DNA from: Bombyx mori
Taxonomy: Eukaryota > Arthropoda > Insecta > Lepidoptera > Bombycidae
Length of the DNA stretch: 64,000 nt
Direction: 5' to 3'
Assembly (NCBI RefSeq): GCF_030269925.1
Contig: NC_085121.1
Location: 947,501 to 1,011,500, forward strand
The notes beneath the pieces are model-generated. The model did no database searches, was not told where the DNA came from, and worked only from the letters and a program-made list of their open reading frames with translations. Positions 1 to 12,390 of this stretch are shown one piece after another (position 1 is the first letter of the stretch; every line of letters starts with the position of its first letter). Position numbers and translations under genes: made by a program.

Positions 1-330
1 TATATTATCTTTTTTTTTGCCTTTGTAGGCAGACGAGACGAGCATACGGCCCACCTGATGGTGTGGTTACCGTCCCAGGGGCAGAGCCAGGCCACCGCCT
101 ACCGCTTAATACTCTCCACAAGCCTCGCTTGAAGGACATGTCATCGCGTTCGGGAAATACCGTGGAGGGGAGCTTAGGAGCTCCTTCCAAAGCCGCATGG
201 TACATGGCAAAAAATATCTCTGGAAACGCACTGGGGATGACCGCAGTGGCTCTAGGTTGTATGGATGAACTCTAAACCGGCGTCGGGCCGTGCCATGGTA
301 ACGAGATGATAGTATTGTCTCAAACAAAGT
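1..330 (-). repeat. 3' tail of a Jockey/CR1-like non-LTR retrotransposon
   Basis: Read on the minus strand, this encodes the last part of a reverse-transcriptase ORF with the segments RVHPYNLEPLRSS and VRFQRYFLP, followed by a 3' tail. The same tail recurs at 16917, 21776, 27245 and 53393, and in plus orientation near 15760. It is 5'-truncated and frameshifted, so it is not functional. The family name is inferred from the conserved C-terminal block that follows RTs of this type in moths. Confidence 0.7.
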
Positions 331-777
331 GGTATCATCTTAGGATACTTTCTGTTGAATAACTGAACAAATACAGAGAGACTCAATCTCTCTTCAAATC
401 TGTAATTTGAATTCAATGTTCATTAAATGCTTCCTTTAAAGCATCGTGTTGTAAAACTGCTTGTTTAATCAAAAGAAACCTTACTGTTAAACTAAAAACT
501 AAGAAGTCAGTACTCATTTTTTAGAATCAGTACAGAATAAATCACAGTAGATTGTGGTGGTCATGAAATTTTTCAGCTATCAATGATTTTGTTCTGTAGA
601 ACTCTTTTGTACTTAATATTATTCACTATTTTAAAAAAAAACCTGTGTGTAAATAATGTTGTTGTGAGATTAGGCAGGAAGATTTTTTGACACTTCATTT
701 AAAATTCAGTAACCAAACAAAAGAAAATTAGGAGGATAGTGAATGGGAATTGGCAAAATAGGGAAGGGATTACTCAC
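331..777. other. Intron or intergenic AT-rich DNA, no feature seen
   Basis: AT-rich sequence with no open frame, RNA gene or recognisable repeat. It lies downstream of the third exon of the neighbouring minus-strand RRM gene, so it is probably intron of that gene. Confidence 0.4.
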
Positions 778-1791
778 CGTAACTCCACCAATACAAAATG
801 AAAAGTTCACATGAGGGCTGATTTCCTACCACAAACAAAACTTACAAGAGCAATTTTGAAACTTTTAGCAACTCAAATAAAAAACAAACCAATAATTAAA
901 TATATGGTAGAAGACCAGCCTGTTTTAACATTCAAATAGTCATTCTTTAGTGATGACTCGAGGGTAGCAGTTGTTTATTGAAAAAATTTGGAATAAATAA
1001 CTTCATCATTAGCCTTATGTTAAAAGCCTTTTTGGCCAACTAAATTCTACTATGCATTTTTTTTTCAAATAGAAAAAATAATAAAATGTTAATATAAACT
1101 TTTGTTTACCTTTTCCAGACTGTCTTTGTTTTTGAATTCGACTATAGCCGATAATGTCGGAGTTGTGGTCAGTTCAGTTACAATGATTGGACCACGTCTA
1201 AAAACAAAGAAAAATTTGCCTCATTAATACTGACTCTAGTTGGGAATGCCTGCATTCCGAGTGCTACTTGCATCTCCAGAATACTTAGCAAACACAATCT
1301 AATCATAGTTTACTTTACTGGTTTATTTTCTATGAAATATGGCATATTTGCGAACTGATATTTGAATGTTTGCTAACATTTCAATAGATGACATGTGAGA
1401 TCATTCATTAGACATGTTAATTTACTCACTTGACTGTATTGATTTCCCCGTGTTTTGAGAACAACTCCTTGAGCTTTTCCTGGTAGTCGAAGAGGTAGCT
1501 CGAAGGGAGGTTCTCGACCAGCAATTTACCAGTTTCTACTTTTTCCTCCTGCTTCTCTTCAGTTTTTGTTTCGCCATCAGGATTTTCTTGATTCTGATCA
1601 CCCTCCGTAGACTCATCAGCGTTCTCAGCGCCTTCAGCAGCGATTCCGTCGTCTCCATGCTCAACTTGATCCGATACGCCATTGTTCTCTTCGGCTTGTT
1701 CTGGAACTTCTGCTTCTTCAACGACATCTTCAGCGGGCTTGGGTTTAGCTGCCTGAGTTTTAGCTCCGCGACCTTTCTTTTGGGCTACCAT
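778..1791 (-). CDS. Nucleolin/modulo-like RRM protein, 5' part (partial gene)
   Basis: Three exons can be placed: 1791-1430 (start MVAQKKGRG), 1197-1110 and, less surely, 825-778, each with GT/AG borders. The first 85 residues are K/A/E-rich and acidic. An RRM follows, with an RNP2-like strand LLVENL and an RNP1-like strand SAIVEF. Exon phases are 2, then 0. The reading frame is still open after 778, so the gene continues left through further exons that I could not place or that lie outside the window. RRM proteins with acidic/basic tails act in nucleolar RNA or chromatin binding, and that role is inferred here. Domain layout, intron positions and phases match the gene starting at 5470, suggesting paralogy. 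It is not an exact match to a named protein from memory. Confidence 0.7.
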
Positions 1792-2395
1792 GATGACGAA
1801 GTGTGCTGTTATAAAACAATAAGTATAAGCTCAAACGTACACCGCCTCATTCATAATTTTACGATTACGTTTCCCGCCATGTCTGATTCGTGTGATACAC
1901 TTGGCTTGGCGCTTGTTCAGAGATCTCAAGGACGACGTTAAGAACGCGCGAAATGGGTGGGATGCCAAAGCAAAACAAAGAACGAAATAATCTTAATAGT
2001 ATTGATTTTCAACAACATAATGTACCTGCGAGTCTAGTAAAACAAATTAAACACGCACGCCATGAGCATGCTTCACAGTTTACGCTTATGGAAAATCACA
2101 AGCACTACGCTAAACTACGCTTCGGATGACGAAGCCGCTACTCCGTACGAAATATAATAGAAACGATACTTTATAAAACATTGTATGAAAGAACTTACGT
2201 ATTCAGATAAAAAATGCCAATAATAACTGTTTCACAAATTCACACAAAATGACGCCAAACTAAATGCAATAAAAACACGATACCGGCATCACGCAAGCGC
2301 ATCCGCCATTAACAAATTTAGTTAAGCTATAGGGATGGGATGGGATTTAAAATCTCTAGTAATCGTCCAATCTAATTTAGATCAAAAATATCGAT
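1792..2395. promoter_or_regulatory. 5' flank of the minus-strand RRM gene
   Basis: Non-coding DNA upstream of the ATG at 1791. It presumably contains the promoter and 5' UTR, but I see no clear TATA box or named motif. An open frame on the plus strand is only an antisense shadow. Confidence 0.35.
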
Positions 2396-3020
2396 TTTAA
2401 ATTTTTATAATAAATTGATCAAATAAATCAATCTCATAAACAGGAAAAAATTGAGATTCAGTTTTTGCTATCTCGAATATTCTTTCTGGTCGTTCCCTCA
2501 ATGCTGAGGATCGTGACTTTATGTCAATCTTCTCCACTCGGTCCGGTTCTGCGCCATATGTACCGCTCCCTGTATCTGGCCTCCAGTCACCTCCTTGAGT
2601 TGGTCCACCCATCTAGCTGGCGCTCTTCCTCTAGCGCGCTTCCCCTCCATTTGTCCGAGAATGATGAGTTTCTCCAGGCTGTGCAATGAGGATCGCATTA
2701 TGTGCCCAAAGAAACTCCGGATCCTTTCCTGGCACATAGTCAGCAGGCGCTTGGTGACCCTCAGCTCTTCGAGGATGGAGACATTGGTTCTCATAGCTGT
2801 CCAAGAAATGCGTAGCAGCTTTCTCCAGCAATACATTTCAAAGGCCTCGATCTTTTTGCGTTTCTTTTTCCTGAGACACCAAGTCTCCACCCCGTACAGG
2901 AAGATAGAGAAGACCAACGTACGAACCAAACGCATCTTAGTTACTCAGCGAATTTTACGGTCTTTCCAGATTTTATCGAGGCTAGTCATGGCACTTTTAG
3001 CCATCCCGATATACCGCAAT
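2396..3020 (-). mobile_element. RTE-type non-LTR retrotransposon, C-terminal RT remnant
   Basis: The minus-strand frame from 2935 to 2519 encodes the post-RT tail typical of RTE-clade elements: MRLVRTLVFSIFLYGVETW, then CQERIRSFFGHIMR, then GRAPARWVDQLKEVTG. Only the end of the polyprotein is left and there are no endonuclease or RT core motifs, so it is a 5'-truncated dead copy. A more decayed relative lies at 50070-50410. Confidence 0.75.
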
Positions 3021-3249
3021 GGAAAACAGTTCATAACAACATACCCATACATACAACTGAGCAATTAACAAATATGATTAGCTGAGCGCACCCAAGCACT
3101 AGTTTAAAACTTTCATTGTTAACCTAATTAATCACAATTTCGATAAATGACTTCAATTCCCTTTACCTCTTTAAAATAAATTATACAAATTGTTGAATAC
3201 GAAAATTATTTGGTCTATATAAATTATTTTCTGTAATTAGACTATATTG

Positions 3250-3697
3250 ATTTTTTTTTTATTGCTTAGATGGATGGACGAGCTCACAGTCCACCTGGTG
3301 CTAAGTGGTTACTGGAGCCTATAGACATCTACAACGTAAATGCGCCACCCACCTCGAGATATAAGTTCTAAGATCTCAGTATAGTTACAACGGCTACCTC
3401 ACCCTTCGAACCGAAACGCATTACTGCTTCACGGCGGAAATAGGCGGGGTGGTGGTACCTACCCGTGCGGACTCCCAAGAGGTCCTACCACCAGTGATTA
3501 CGCAAATTATAATTTTTGCGGGTTTGATTTTTATTACACGATGTTATTCCTTCACCGTGGAAGTCAATCGTGAACATTTGTTGAGTACGTATTTCATTAG
3601 AAAAATTGATACCCGCCTGCGGGATTCGAACACCGGTGCATCGCTACATTCGAATGCACCGGACGTCTTATCCTTTAGGCCACGACTTCGAAATTGC
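3250..3697 (-). repeat. Bm1 SINE, near full length
   Basis: The minus strand starts with a tRNA-like head containing a B box (GGTGTTCGAATCC) and an A-box-like stretch (GTGGCCTAAAGGA). It continues through the Bm1 body and ends in an A-rich tail, seen as T-rich at 3250. This is one of the three longest copies here and a good reference for the fragments elsewhere. Confidence 0.85.
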
Positions 3698-5451
3698 ATC
3701 ATTTACGTCTCGGTTATCTAATTCGTGTACAACTTTTACATAAATGAAGAGGAATTTAATAAAACAAATTATCTAGACGACATAAGTCGATGTATAGGTC
3801 GAAAAAGTACTGTCATTCGATTCTGGTGAATTAGTTGGTTACTTGATAGTTATTAAGATCAATGATTTCGGAAAAAACTGTTATTGCTCAAAGCACGTTT
3901 TATTACGCCTTATTTTTATGATGATACTTTTTGGCGGGAACGCGAGGAGTGAAGTTGTGTGATTTGTTTTAATTTGTCTACCTGTAGTAGTGGAATGAAG
4001 GGAGACAAATACATATCCGTCCGTGTCCGCGCAGAATAATTGTTCCGCTGCCAGTGCTGCCATTATTGTATCAAGAGTTGTGACTTTAATTATACACATA
4101 GTATAGATTATAAACTTATTATATGATTATACATAGTCTACTCAAAGATTGGGAATGTTTTAGATCAAATAAAATGATTCACCAACGTGCGGAAATGGAC
4201 AGAATGATCGAATTGAATCATTTTGAGTCGCTCGCTTCAATAGAATACATAATTTAAAGGGTCAACAACAACAACAAGTCAACAACAATCCACAGTAATC
4301 CACACAAGTTTCAGACAGGCCAAGGCGTACGCTTTACTAATAAAACCTATTACATACTAACTTTCGAACCAGGTCGGTACTAGGTATCCAAAGACTATGT
4401 AAAAGTATTTTATGTATCCAATAAAGAAACGTGAGGAGAAATATCAAATTATTTGCCTTGATAAAAAAACGTGCTAATTCCATCAAATAATTGAAAATGA
4501 AGATCATCCAATTGTTCAATACATAAAAGTTGATGTGCTATATGAGTTAAGAGCCTAATGTTTATCTAGCAAGCATTATAAATTTTACCTACATCTTTGA
4601 AAATTGGTGAGTTGCTAAATTTTTTGGAATTTTTACAAATATAACGACAACATATTAACAATAATTGGTACCTATCTCGGCTTTCGCCAATTCTGCATCT
4701 CCATTATCGTCACTAGTTGTAGTATTCTTCTCCTAAAAGTCACAACCTGACACCAAATTAAGGCGTAACATTTCCAGGAAGATTTGACTTCGGACAATGG
4801 GTCAGTCCTTAAGTCAAGTCAAACAACATGGAAACAAATTTCCATTATCAAATGCATTCGAGAATCTAGCTCATATTAATTGATATGGATTATACTTTGA
4901 TTCATATATTGTGGCAGACAACAAGGCTTCTATATGAAAATGGCCCAGTATATTTCCCTAAATAACCTGTAAGAGTAGCCTGAGTTAGGAGTAACAGTCT
5001 GAAATATAATTAACGTTGTGATCTTGTCACACAACATATTTTAAGGAACTCAACATTACTGCCCTATTGGTTTTCCTTAATTAGCGGGGATAGTATTTCA
5101 CCTTAGTGCGTGAAATATATTACTGGTCCCTATGATAATTCTCTGTTCAGGAAAACGTAAATTAAAATAACTATCATCAACTGATGATTTATCACAAAAC
5201 AAGATTTATACAACGGGTGATAGTATTGACTACAATCCTAAAGAGATTAAGATCAAGATTGAACAAATTTTGTAGAACTAACTAATATCCAGTGTAGACA
5301 AAGGTTATACTGTAACTGAGAGTTAGTTGTCTTTAAATTATCGTTAACAGTTTTTTTTTAAAACAAAATATTTTTGTCTAGTATGTTTTAATAATTATTC
5401 AATAGCATCATCTCAAATGATACTTATTCTATATAATATTCAGCTTATAAC
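3698..5451. other. Non-coding stretch between the two RRM genes
   Basis: No convincing gene. A short block at 3935-3978 matches the unclassified repeat described at 25375 (GGCGGGAACGCGAGGAGTGA). The rest is AT-rich. The splice acceptor at 5463-5464 (TTATTTCAG) implies that an untranslated first exon of the next gene lies somewhere in this stretch. Confidence 0.4.
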
Positions 5452-5469
5452 ATGTTTATTTCAGATGTG

Positions 5470-8400
5470 ATGTCGTCCAAATCTTTGAGAGTAATTCCTA
5501 GCACAGTGGGCTATGGAAAATATACTAGGACCTTTGACTTCACGGAGTTTTACAAAAGCACATCAGAACTTCCCAAAAGATGGGAAAATAATACTGCAGG
5601 TAGTTCTGCAGATACACAGTTAAATAATGTGGATATTAGTGAAGAAACTAAACTTAAAAAAAAGAAGAAGAAATCGAAAAGAGATTCTTCAAATGTCTCT
5701 GAAGCAATAGTAAAAAGCTCTAGCATAAATTCTAATGTGAAATTGAAAGGGATCTTAAAAGTATCTCCAGCTCCTGAAGATTGTACAAAAGACACAGCCA
5801 GCACAAATCAAAGTAATCGAAATTCTGACAATGATATAAAAGATGGTACAAAAGCAGCAGTAACAAAGCCAAATAAAAGAAGTAAGTCTTGTAGCTTCAT
5901 GCTTGAAGATACTCAAGAAATAGCTGTTAAAAAACCTAAATCAGAAGGATCATTTGTTGAAAATAGAAAAATTAAAGACAGCCGAAAAGAACATCAGAAA
6001 TCAATTGATGGTCAGAATGGTAATCAATATAAAACTAAAATATATAGGAGCCAGAAACATTCCTCTAATAATCGATCACAAGATTCTGAAGATACAAAAG
6101 CTCTTGAAAAATTAACAAAACGTAAGAAACTAAAAAGACTAAGTCAAGATACTGAACAAACAGCAGAAGAAAATACAGAACAAGCAACACGGAAGAAACC
6201 AAAAAACTCAAAAAAGAAGCGGCATCAAGAGATGGAACTTGATGAAAATGAAACTAAAGCAGAAGTAAAAACTGATATCTTAACAGAAAATTTAGAAAAT
6301 CTTAACATTGGTGATAATGCTCACACACTAACAAACCTACTTGACGAAATGGCAGTAGTGGATAAATCAAAAACAGAAAAGAAACAAAAAAGAAAAGATA
6401 AAAAGAAAATTGGCACAGAAAGAGATAAAGACTTAGAAAAAGAAGAGAATGAGAAAGTTAAATGGAGTAAAAGGAAATGGAATAAAGATAAAAAAGGAGG
6501 TATTGAGAATGAGAATTTAGACACAACTGTTGTCATAGAAAATTTACCTATTTCTATAATGTTAACATACAAGAAGTTGTTGACAGATCATTTTGTGAAA
6601 TATGGACTCATAAAGAATATTGGGTAGGTAAATAAATCTTACAAATACTGCAGTAAGGGGCAATGTGCTCTTGACTAAATATAATGAAATCAATCTAATT
6701 ATCTGTTTTATATTTTGTTAGAAAATCTACAAAAATTAAATACAATTTACTGATTATACTTCTGTTATGTCCTTACTGTAAAATCACCTGAATTTAAAAT
6801 AGTTTACCCAGTAAGAGAGACATGTCACAAAAATCAAACCATAACAGTTTAACTTAACCTAAGAATTACTATTGTATTTAAAAATTAATGAAATGTTTCT
6901 CTTAACAGAATAGCCGAAGTATATCCTACTGAGGAATCAAAACCAGTGTTTACAACTACTATTAAGTTTTATAGTGATGGAGCTGCCACAGAGGTAAATT
7001 GAATTTTTATATTACATATAAATTTTCTATAGAAAAATGATAATGAGTATTTGTTTTCTAGACCATTTATCTTGTGGTAATGAAACTTGGTGCAGTTCTT
7101 ATTAGAATTCCAGGGAAGGTTGCTGTCACAGTTCCATCAATGTACATTAAGTGGCATGCGAGCATTTTAAATAAATCAAAATGTTTTTCATACCGTTACT
7201 GATAGTTACAGAAAAGCATGACTGGGCTGTGTGCTGGTGTGTTCAGTTTGAATATTCAAAATTAAATATTGAGGTTAAATTTCAGTCCAATGGTCACTGG
7301 GCCACTCATACTCTCTTCTTCAATCCGTGTTCACCCAAAGCTGAGTGTAGGTATCTTCAAATGCACTCCTTGGCCTCAAAACGCCACGCTAGCCTGGCCT
7401 GCTAGTGGGTTGACGAGTACACTTATTTCAAGGGTATTAAGTCCTTGGGGCTTGTGGTAGACCTATCTGCATTCTTGCAGGGGTATATTTCACCTCCGCC
7501 CTCTGTTCTATCTTTCACCACTCATACTAATTAATTTTATTTGTAAACACAGGCATTAAATGAGGACAATGCTACGTTCGAAGGCAGCAGTATACGGGTG
7601 AAGCGACCCTTGCCTGCCACCGAAACCACCATAGTACTCCGGTCATATTCAGAATTAAATGAACAAACTGTGTGTTCTCTCTTCACTGGAATCGGCAAGA
7701 TAAGGAGTATAAGATTAATTATTAAAGGAAGGAAATCTTTATGTGAGTATCTTCTATCTTCTATATATATAAAAATTAATTGCTGTTCGTTAGTCTCGCT
7801 AAAACTCGAGAACGGCTCGAACGATTTAGCTAATTTTGGTCTTGAATTATTTGTGGAAGTCCAGAGAAGGTTTAAAAGGTAGATAAATGTGAAAATGCTC
7901 GAAATTAAATAAAAATAACAATTTTGTTTTTCCTTTAATGTGTCCCTCGTCGGACGGATTCCTTTTCTTTGTTTTAAGTTTATTTTATTCAAAAGTTTAG
8001 GTCTTATAATTATCGATTGAGGCACTACGAAGTCTGCCGGATCAGCTAGTAAACAATAATAATTAAAGGATATAACATCCTAGCACTCATGTAGTTATGT
8101 AGTTAGTCCATAGAGAAAACAACCTTTTGTTCAATCTTCGTGCTGCAGTGAACATTGTCTGTCTGTCTGTGAAATTAGATGTATGTATCAAATAATATAC
8201 AAACGCTTTTAACTGTTATTGATGGCCGACACATGCATATCCCATATTGGCTATCAACTACTACAGTAAATTTTGATGAAGGTGAAGATATCATAATGCT
8301 CCAGAAACAGTCTGCAGTTCATTCCAGAGCTAGGGAAATGGGAGGTTGAATGTAATTGGTCCGGGCAGCTTTGTTTTTTATTGCATTGATGGTTGAACGA

Positions 8401-8790
8401 GCTTACAACCCATTGGTAACTCATTAGTGGACCTCATAGACTTGACATGTAAATGAATGCCTCAACAGTATTGTTTAACGAAACCCACGAGGTATTCACG
8501 GAAAAAATGGACAGGATTGAGGTAGCTACCCGGGCAGACTTAGTATACGCCCTATCACCAGTTCTAGTAATGAATTATGCTCCACAAATTGAAATCACAT
8601 ATGTTACTCTGAATGTTTAATTCCAGCGACTGCATTCATCGAGTTCGCCGGTCCCGAGTCGGTGGAGAAGGCGCTACAGAAGGCTGCTCATATTAAAATA
8701 GGAAAGAAGAAAGTCCACGTCGCGAGATATCAACCCCGTGAGAAGAAACCTAAATCAGATGAAGGGCAAAAGGAAAGCGACTCCGAGTGA
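5470..8790 (+). CDS. Lysine-rich protein with two RRMs, nucleolin/modulo-like
   Basis: Coding exons 5470-6623, 6909-6993, 7553-7742 and 8627-8790 join in frame to 530 residues. The first 360 residues are a low-complexity K/E/S-rich tail with many KKKK-type basic patches, typical of nucleolar proteins. RRM1 spans about residues 362-425 (strands TVVIENL and TTTIKFY). RRM2 follows, about 433-508 (TTIVLRS, RNP1-like TAFIEFAG, KKVHVARY). The start at 5470 is preferred over an in-frame ATG at 5452 because the latter falls in a splice acceptor (TTATTTCAG). A possible AATAAA lies at 8860. Length and layout recall Drosophila modulo (four RRMs) and nucleolin, but only two RRMs are present. RNA binding in the nucleolus is inferred. 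A Helitron fragment and an old SINE sit in the last intron. Confidence 0.8.
7760..8050 (+). mobile_element. Non-autonomous Helitron-like element (Lep1 type)
   Basis: It begins TCTATATATATAAAAATT, as lepidopteran Helitrons do, and ends GCCGGATCAGCTAGT, with the CTAGT terminus expected of Helitrons. It is 291 bp with no Rep/helicase coding. It lies in the last intron of the two-RRM gene. A 3'-truncated relative is at 23958-24163. Confidence 0.65.
8373..8566 (-). repeat. Old, diverged Bm1 SINE fragment
   Basis: It resembles the Bm1 body on the minus strand with many substitutions and no tRNA head. It is intronic in the two-RRM gene. Confidence 0.6.
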
Positions 8791-8865
8791 AGTGACATCC
8801 TCGGGGAAACATTATTATGAACTGCCCACAACATACTTTTGTAACTAAATATTTCTAATAATAAA

Positions 8866-9186
8866 CTTAAGTAAACATTGATCCCCTCTCACCATCAAAT
8901 AATTAGGGGGCAGAATCAAATTTTCGAACGCAAGCATTGCACTATTATTATAACTTAAACAGGGCACGGAGCCTACAATCTGTTTAAGTGGTTACCTGCG
9001 CTTATGTACATCAATATGTGAACCATGTTGAATAACATGGTCGATATTTCACGTGTAATGTGTAGTTAAAAGGTATTGTATAATTGTAACACATCCAGAA
9101 AACGTAATATAATTTTGTTATTGACGTTTGACTCTCAATGTATAGCGTACTCAATGCATTGTTGCTCTCTTGACTGAGTTCTTGGT
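8866..9186. other. 3' flank of the two-RRM gene
   Basis: AT-rich DNA after the polyadenylation signal, ending at the terminal inverted repeat of the next transposon. No gene seen. Confidence 0.4.
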
Positions 9187-9643
9187 GACCAGTGTGCTTA
9201 GTGCAAGTTTTTTAACGTTCTCTATAGCGTAAAAGAGTCTACTATTATCAAAGCCGGCAATGTGACTTTTTGACAATTATTGGTTAATCAAAAAAAAACG
9301 AATCATTGACTTTGTATTCCATTGGCAGTCACAAAACTCTTTTGTATGACATCTTAGATAAATAACAGGTTAAGTTAATACTTTATTTCACCAATAACCA
9401 TTCTATAACAGTATTTATTACCATTTTAATTTTGCATATTTCCGACTTTGTTAGTATTTTTTTATGAATGCCGTCTTTGATTATGAATAAGGCGCAGATA
9501 GCCGTATTTGATATTAAAGACGCCATTTCCGAATCAGGGTTGTCAAACAAGCACGGAAAAAAAAACTTTTACCGATTGGAATAATAAATAGTAATACCAG
9601 ATAGTTTTAAAAATCTTTAATTATTCATTTATAAAATATAAAA

Positions 9644-12390
9644 TCATATGCGTATGTCATTGACCTCTTCCAAGGGCCCCTCGCAATAGTGCTCCTGAAA
9701 TTCAAGAGCAATAAGATCGGCCTGTGTTTCTAATATATCTTTATAAATAGATAAAGCTTCTATTCCTCTCCAATCTGGGCCGAAATGTTTTTGGAGTAAT
9801 TTGGTAACATCAGCCAATTTATTTTTATTTACGGGCGTTATATTAGGCAACGACCTAGGTATCATATTACTAATAGTTTTATTACGTTGACAAATATTTT
9901 GTGATTTTCCAAGATCATTTTCATAGTAAAGTTCTCCCCTTACGAGTACATTGCCGGTTACTTTAGACCGCCTCAGAATAAATCGTTTGAATTCTTTGAA
10001 TGAGATATTCCATGACGTAATTGGTTTTAAAACCGACTTTACGGTTTCTCGCCAGTTGAAAACTGGACAATCACTTCCAAGCCTTATCAATGTTGATGTT
10101 TCACTTAAAATGTCTTTTATTACGTCAGGATGCAATATTACATCCATTTTCCGCTTTTTTTTTCTCAGCAATGCCAAATTGCCGGTCAGCAGGCATAAAC
10201 GAGTGTCCTGTTACTGGAAACACCAATTCGATTATTTTAATATTCTGATGCTCCAAAAGCCATTTAGAGCATGCACCCACCAGAATGCTGTTTTTATTCT
10301 GGCCGCCACAGCCATTTGCGACCAAGCGGATGTTAGTAATGCCAGTTAAATTTGTATGATTTAGTCTATGCGTAATAGCTGAAGCTAGTAAGTTTGAATC
10401 TTTATTGAATTCATTTTCCATGCAATAATAGGTAAACACACGCTCTTTGCTTAAGGGTCTATTAGATACACCCTCCACCACAGTAAAATTAAAAAAAAAA
10501 ATTATAATTGGCGCGAATAGTATGCCATTTGGTCAGGTAGCTTTGGCAAAGGCAGATTTTTTTGGCAATCAAAAGATAAAATCTTAAGTGCATCTGAATT
10601 ATCTTTAAGTTTTTCATAAAATGCTCTAGCCCTTAAAGAGTGCACATTCTTCTCTGTCACAAGAAAAGCTTTCTTGTCAGGATCTTGTTCAGAAGCAATT
10701 TTTTCAGTAAGCTCTAAACGCTTTGAACATACATCAGTTGTTGGCGTTCCAAAGCCTAAACAATTATAGCAAGTATTAAAAATGTGCCGGAAATACGATT
10801 TTTTTTTTTTTTTTTTGTCAGGAGGAAGTCGCCGGACTTCCGCCCTTCACTGGGGATGGAGGGCGGGGCATGTCGGAGTCGAACCGACTAAAACCTCCTG
10901 TCTCTCAACAACCAACGTCCAAACCTCGCATGAGACAAAACTCATGAAAAGGCAAGGGGGGGAAAGTGAAGCGTTTAGTGCGGAGCACATCTCTCCCATC
11001 ACCCTCCCCCTCGGGACGCCGGACTGGCGGTCGTCGGCGCCACGACCACCAGCCCTCTCGGTCGGCAGGCTATCCGAAGCCCGCCTAGATGGCGCCGGTT
11101 AGAATGGTCTATCCTACGGAATACCCCGCTGGGTCAGAACCAGCGTGGGTTGAGGATAGCCGGCCTTCCATCACCCGGATGCTCATGCATAAAACGCGTG
11201 CAGAGCAGCTTGCACGTCGTCTTCTTAGGCCCCCTTCGTCGGTCCCCAGGCCGACATGTGAGGGAGACCCGAAACACTTAGAGGGCCAGGGCTTGGGCGA
11301 GATCCGCCTCCCTGGCCCCCGCTCGACGGCGGCGGGCCTGTGCGTCTCTCACGCGCCCCGCCGCCTCCTTCTGCGAGATGGTGCACTCGCAGAAGTCGAG
11401 CATCGCCTTCCACGACTCGTCGTCACCGAGCATCGATGCCACAACACTCGGCAACGACAAGTCGTTTCCTATTTTTGCGACGAGGACACGGCGCCACCCC
11501 TCCCATGCGGGGCAGGCGACGAGCGTGTTCTCCGCCGTGTCCAAGTCGCAACCACAATGGTCGGAAATACGATTGCTTAACAGCGCTATTATAATGCTCA
11601 CTGTCTTTGTAAATTTTGAACAGCTTTTTGATGTTCAAATTTGAGGGTAAATATTTTCTTTCAGCCGTCTTTGTTTTCCTGCAGTAATGAGATTCAACAC
11701 ATTGTAATTTTTGTATAAAATTATGAACAGATAGTTTTTGTGCCTCATACAAGTGTTCTCTGCGACTTCCACCTGAAATTAAACAAAATAACTTAAAGTA
11801 GATAATATGTAGGTTACCTGAAATTAAAGCAAATATTTTAAATTAAAAAATTAATTTTTACCTCGCCTCTCATCAATGATTATATCTCCAGCATGAAAAA
11901 ATCTATTCATTACATACGCCACTCTGTTTTTCGTTACATTAAACAGGCTTAAAAATAGTTTCTGGCAAATTGGCACCTTAACATTACGTACAAATACGCC
12001 ATATTTAATTGTTGTTTGTTTTACTCCATTAAAACCTACTCTCCGCTTCACGGGTTCAATAGAAGAATATTTTAATATTAGAGAGTCTTGATCTTTTTTA
12101 TTTTGATGTTTATAAAATATTTCTTGTAATTGTTTTAACTGAGCTATTGTTAATGTGGCACATTTTAATGCTTTCGAATTATGGGTGCAGACTTTATCTG
12201 GCAATGATTTCACTGAGTATCTAAAACAAAAAACAATACAAATTGGTCAATATAACTTAAGTAACAAGAAATGACAACCTTATGGGTAAAATTACCTCAA
12301 TTCCTTGGCCCGGTTTCTTGTCCAATTTTCTGGATTCCTCTTGCGTTTTTTTGTAAAATTGTTAGTTACTAAAGTAGGGTGGTCTTCCAT
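9644..12390 (-). pseudogene. Transposase with DUF7869/Sola-like core, spliced, interrupted and frameshifted
   Basis: Exon 1 is 12390-12296 (starts MEDHPTLVTNNFTKKRKR), exon 2 is 12220-11862, and exon 3 starts at 11772, all with good GT/AG sites and compatible phases. Exon 3 is split at 11562/10800 by an R1-like LINE and resumes with YFRHIFNTCYNCLGFG. The core has GGQNKN and PVTGHSFMPADRQFG, which resemble the conserved blocks of DUF7869 proteins and of Sola transposases, in which D/E residues act as a DDE-type nuclease. The usual DNCGGQNKN reads NGCGGQNKN here, so one likely acidic residue is missing. Two frameshifts fall at an 11-T run (about 10490-10501) and an A run (about 10155). The C-terminus continues as MDVILHPDVIKDILS to 9644. 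The gene is dead as written. The superfamily call is from motif memory, not a search. Confidence 0.75.
10801..11561 (-). mobile_element. 5'-truncated R1-clade LINE inserted in the transposase gene
   Basis: On the minus strand it encodes the C-terminal zinc-finger region of R1-type RTs (CGCDLDTAENTLVACPAWEG), then a GC-rich 3' UTR and a poly-A tail, seen as a T run at 10799-10816. A 13-bp duplication, CGGAAATACGATT, lies at 10788-10800 and 11562-11574. Removing one copy and the insert restores the host frame at the junction. Composition is strikingly GC-rich against the AT-rich host element. Confidence 0.85.

Noticed and set aside
3881..4099. Short minus-strand frame over the GGCGGGAACGCGAGG block
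   Set aside because: The block is a piece of a repeat seen elsewhere; nothing supports translation.
7181..7460. Two overlapping frames in an intron of the two-RRM gene
   Set aside because: They sit between well-supported exons and contain no recognisable domain. Possibly an old repeat.
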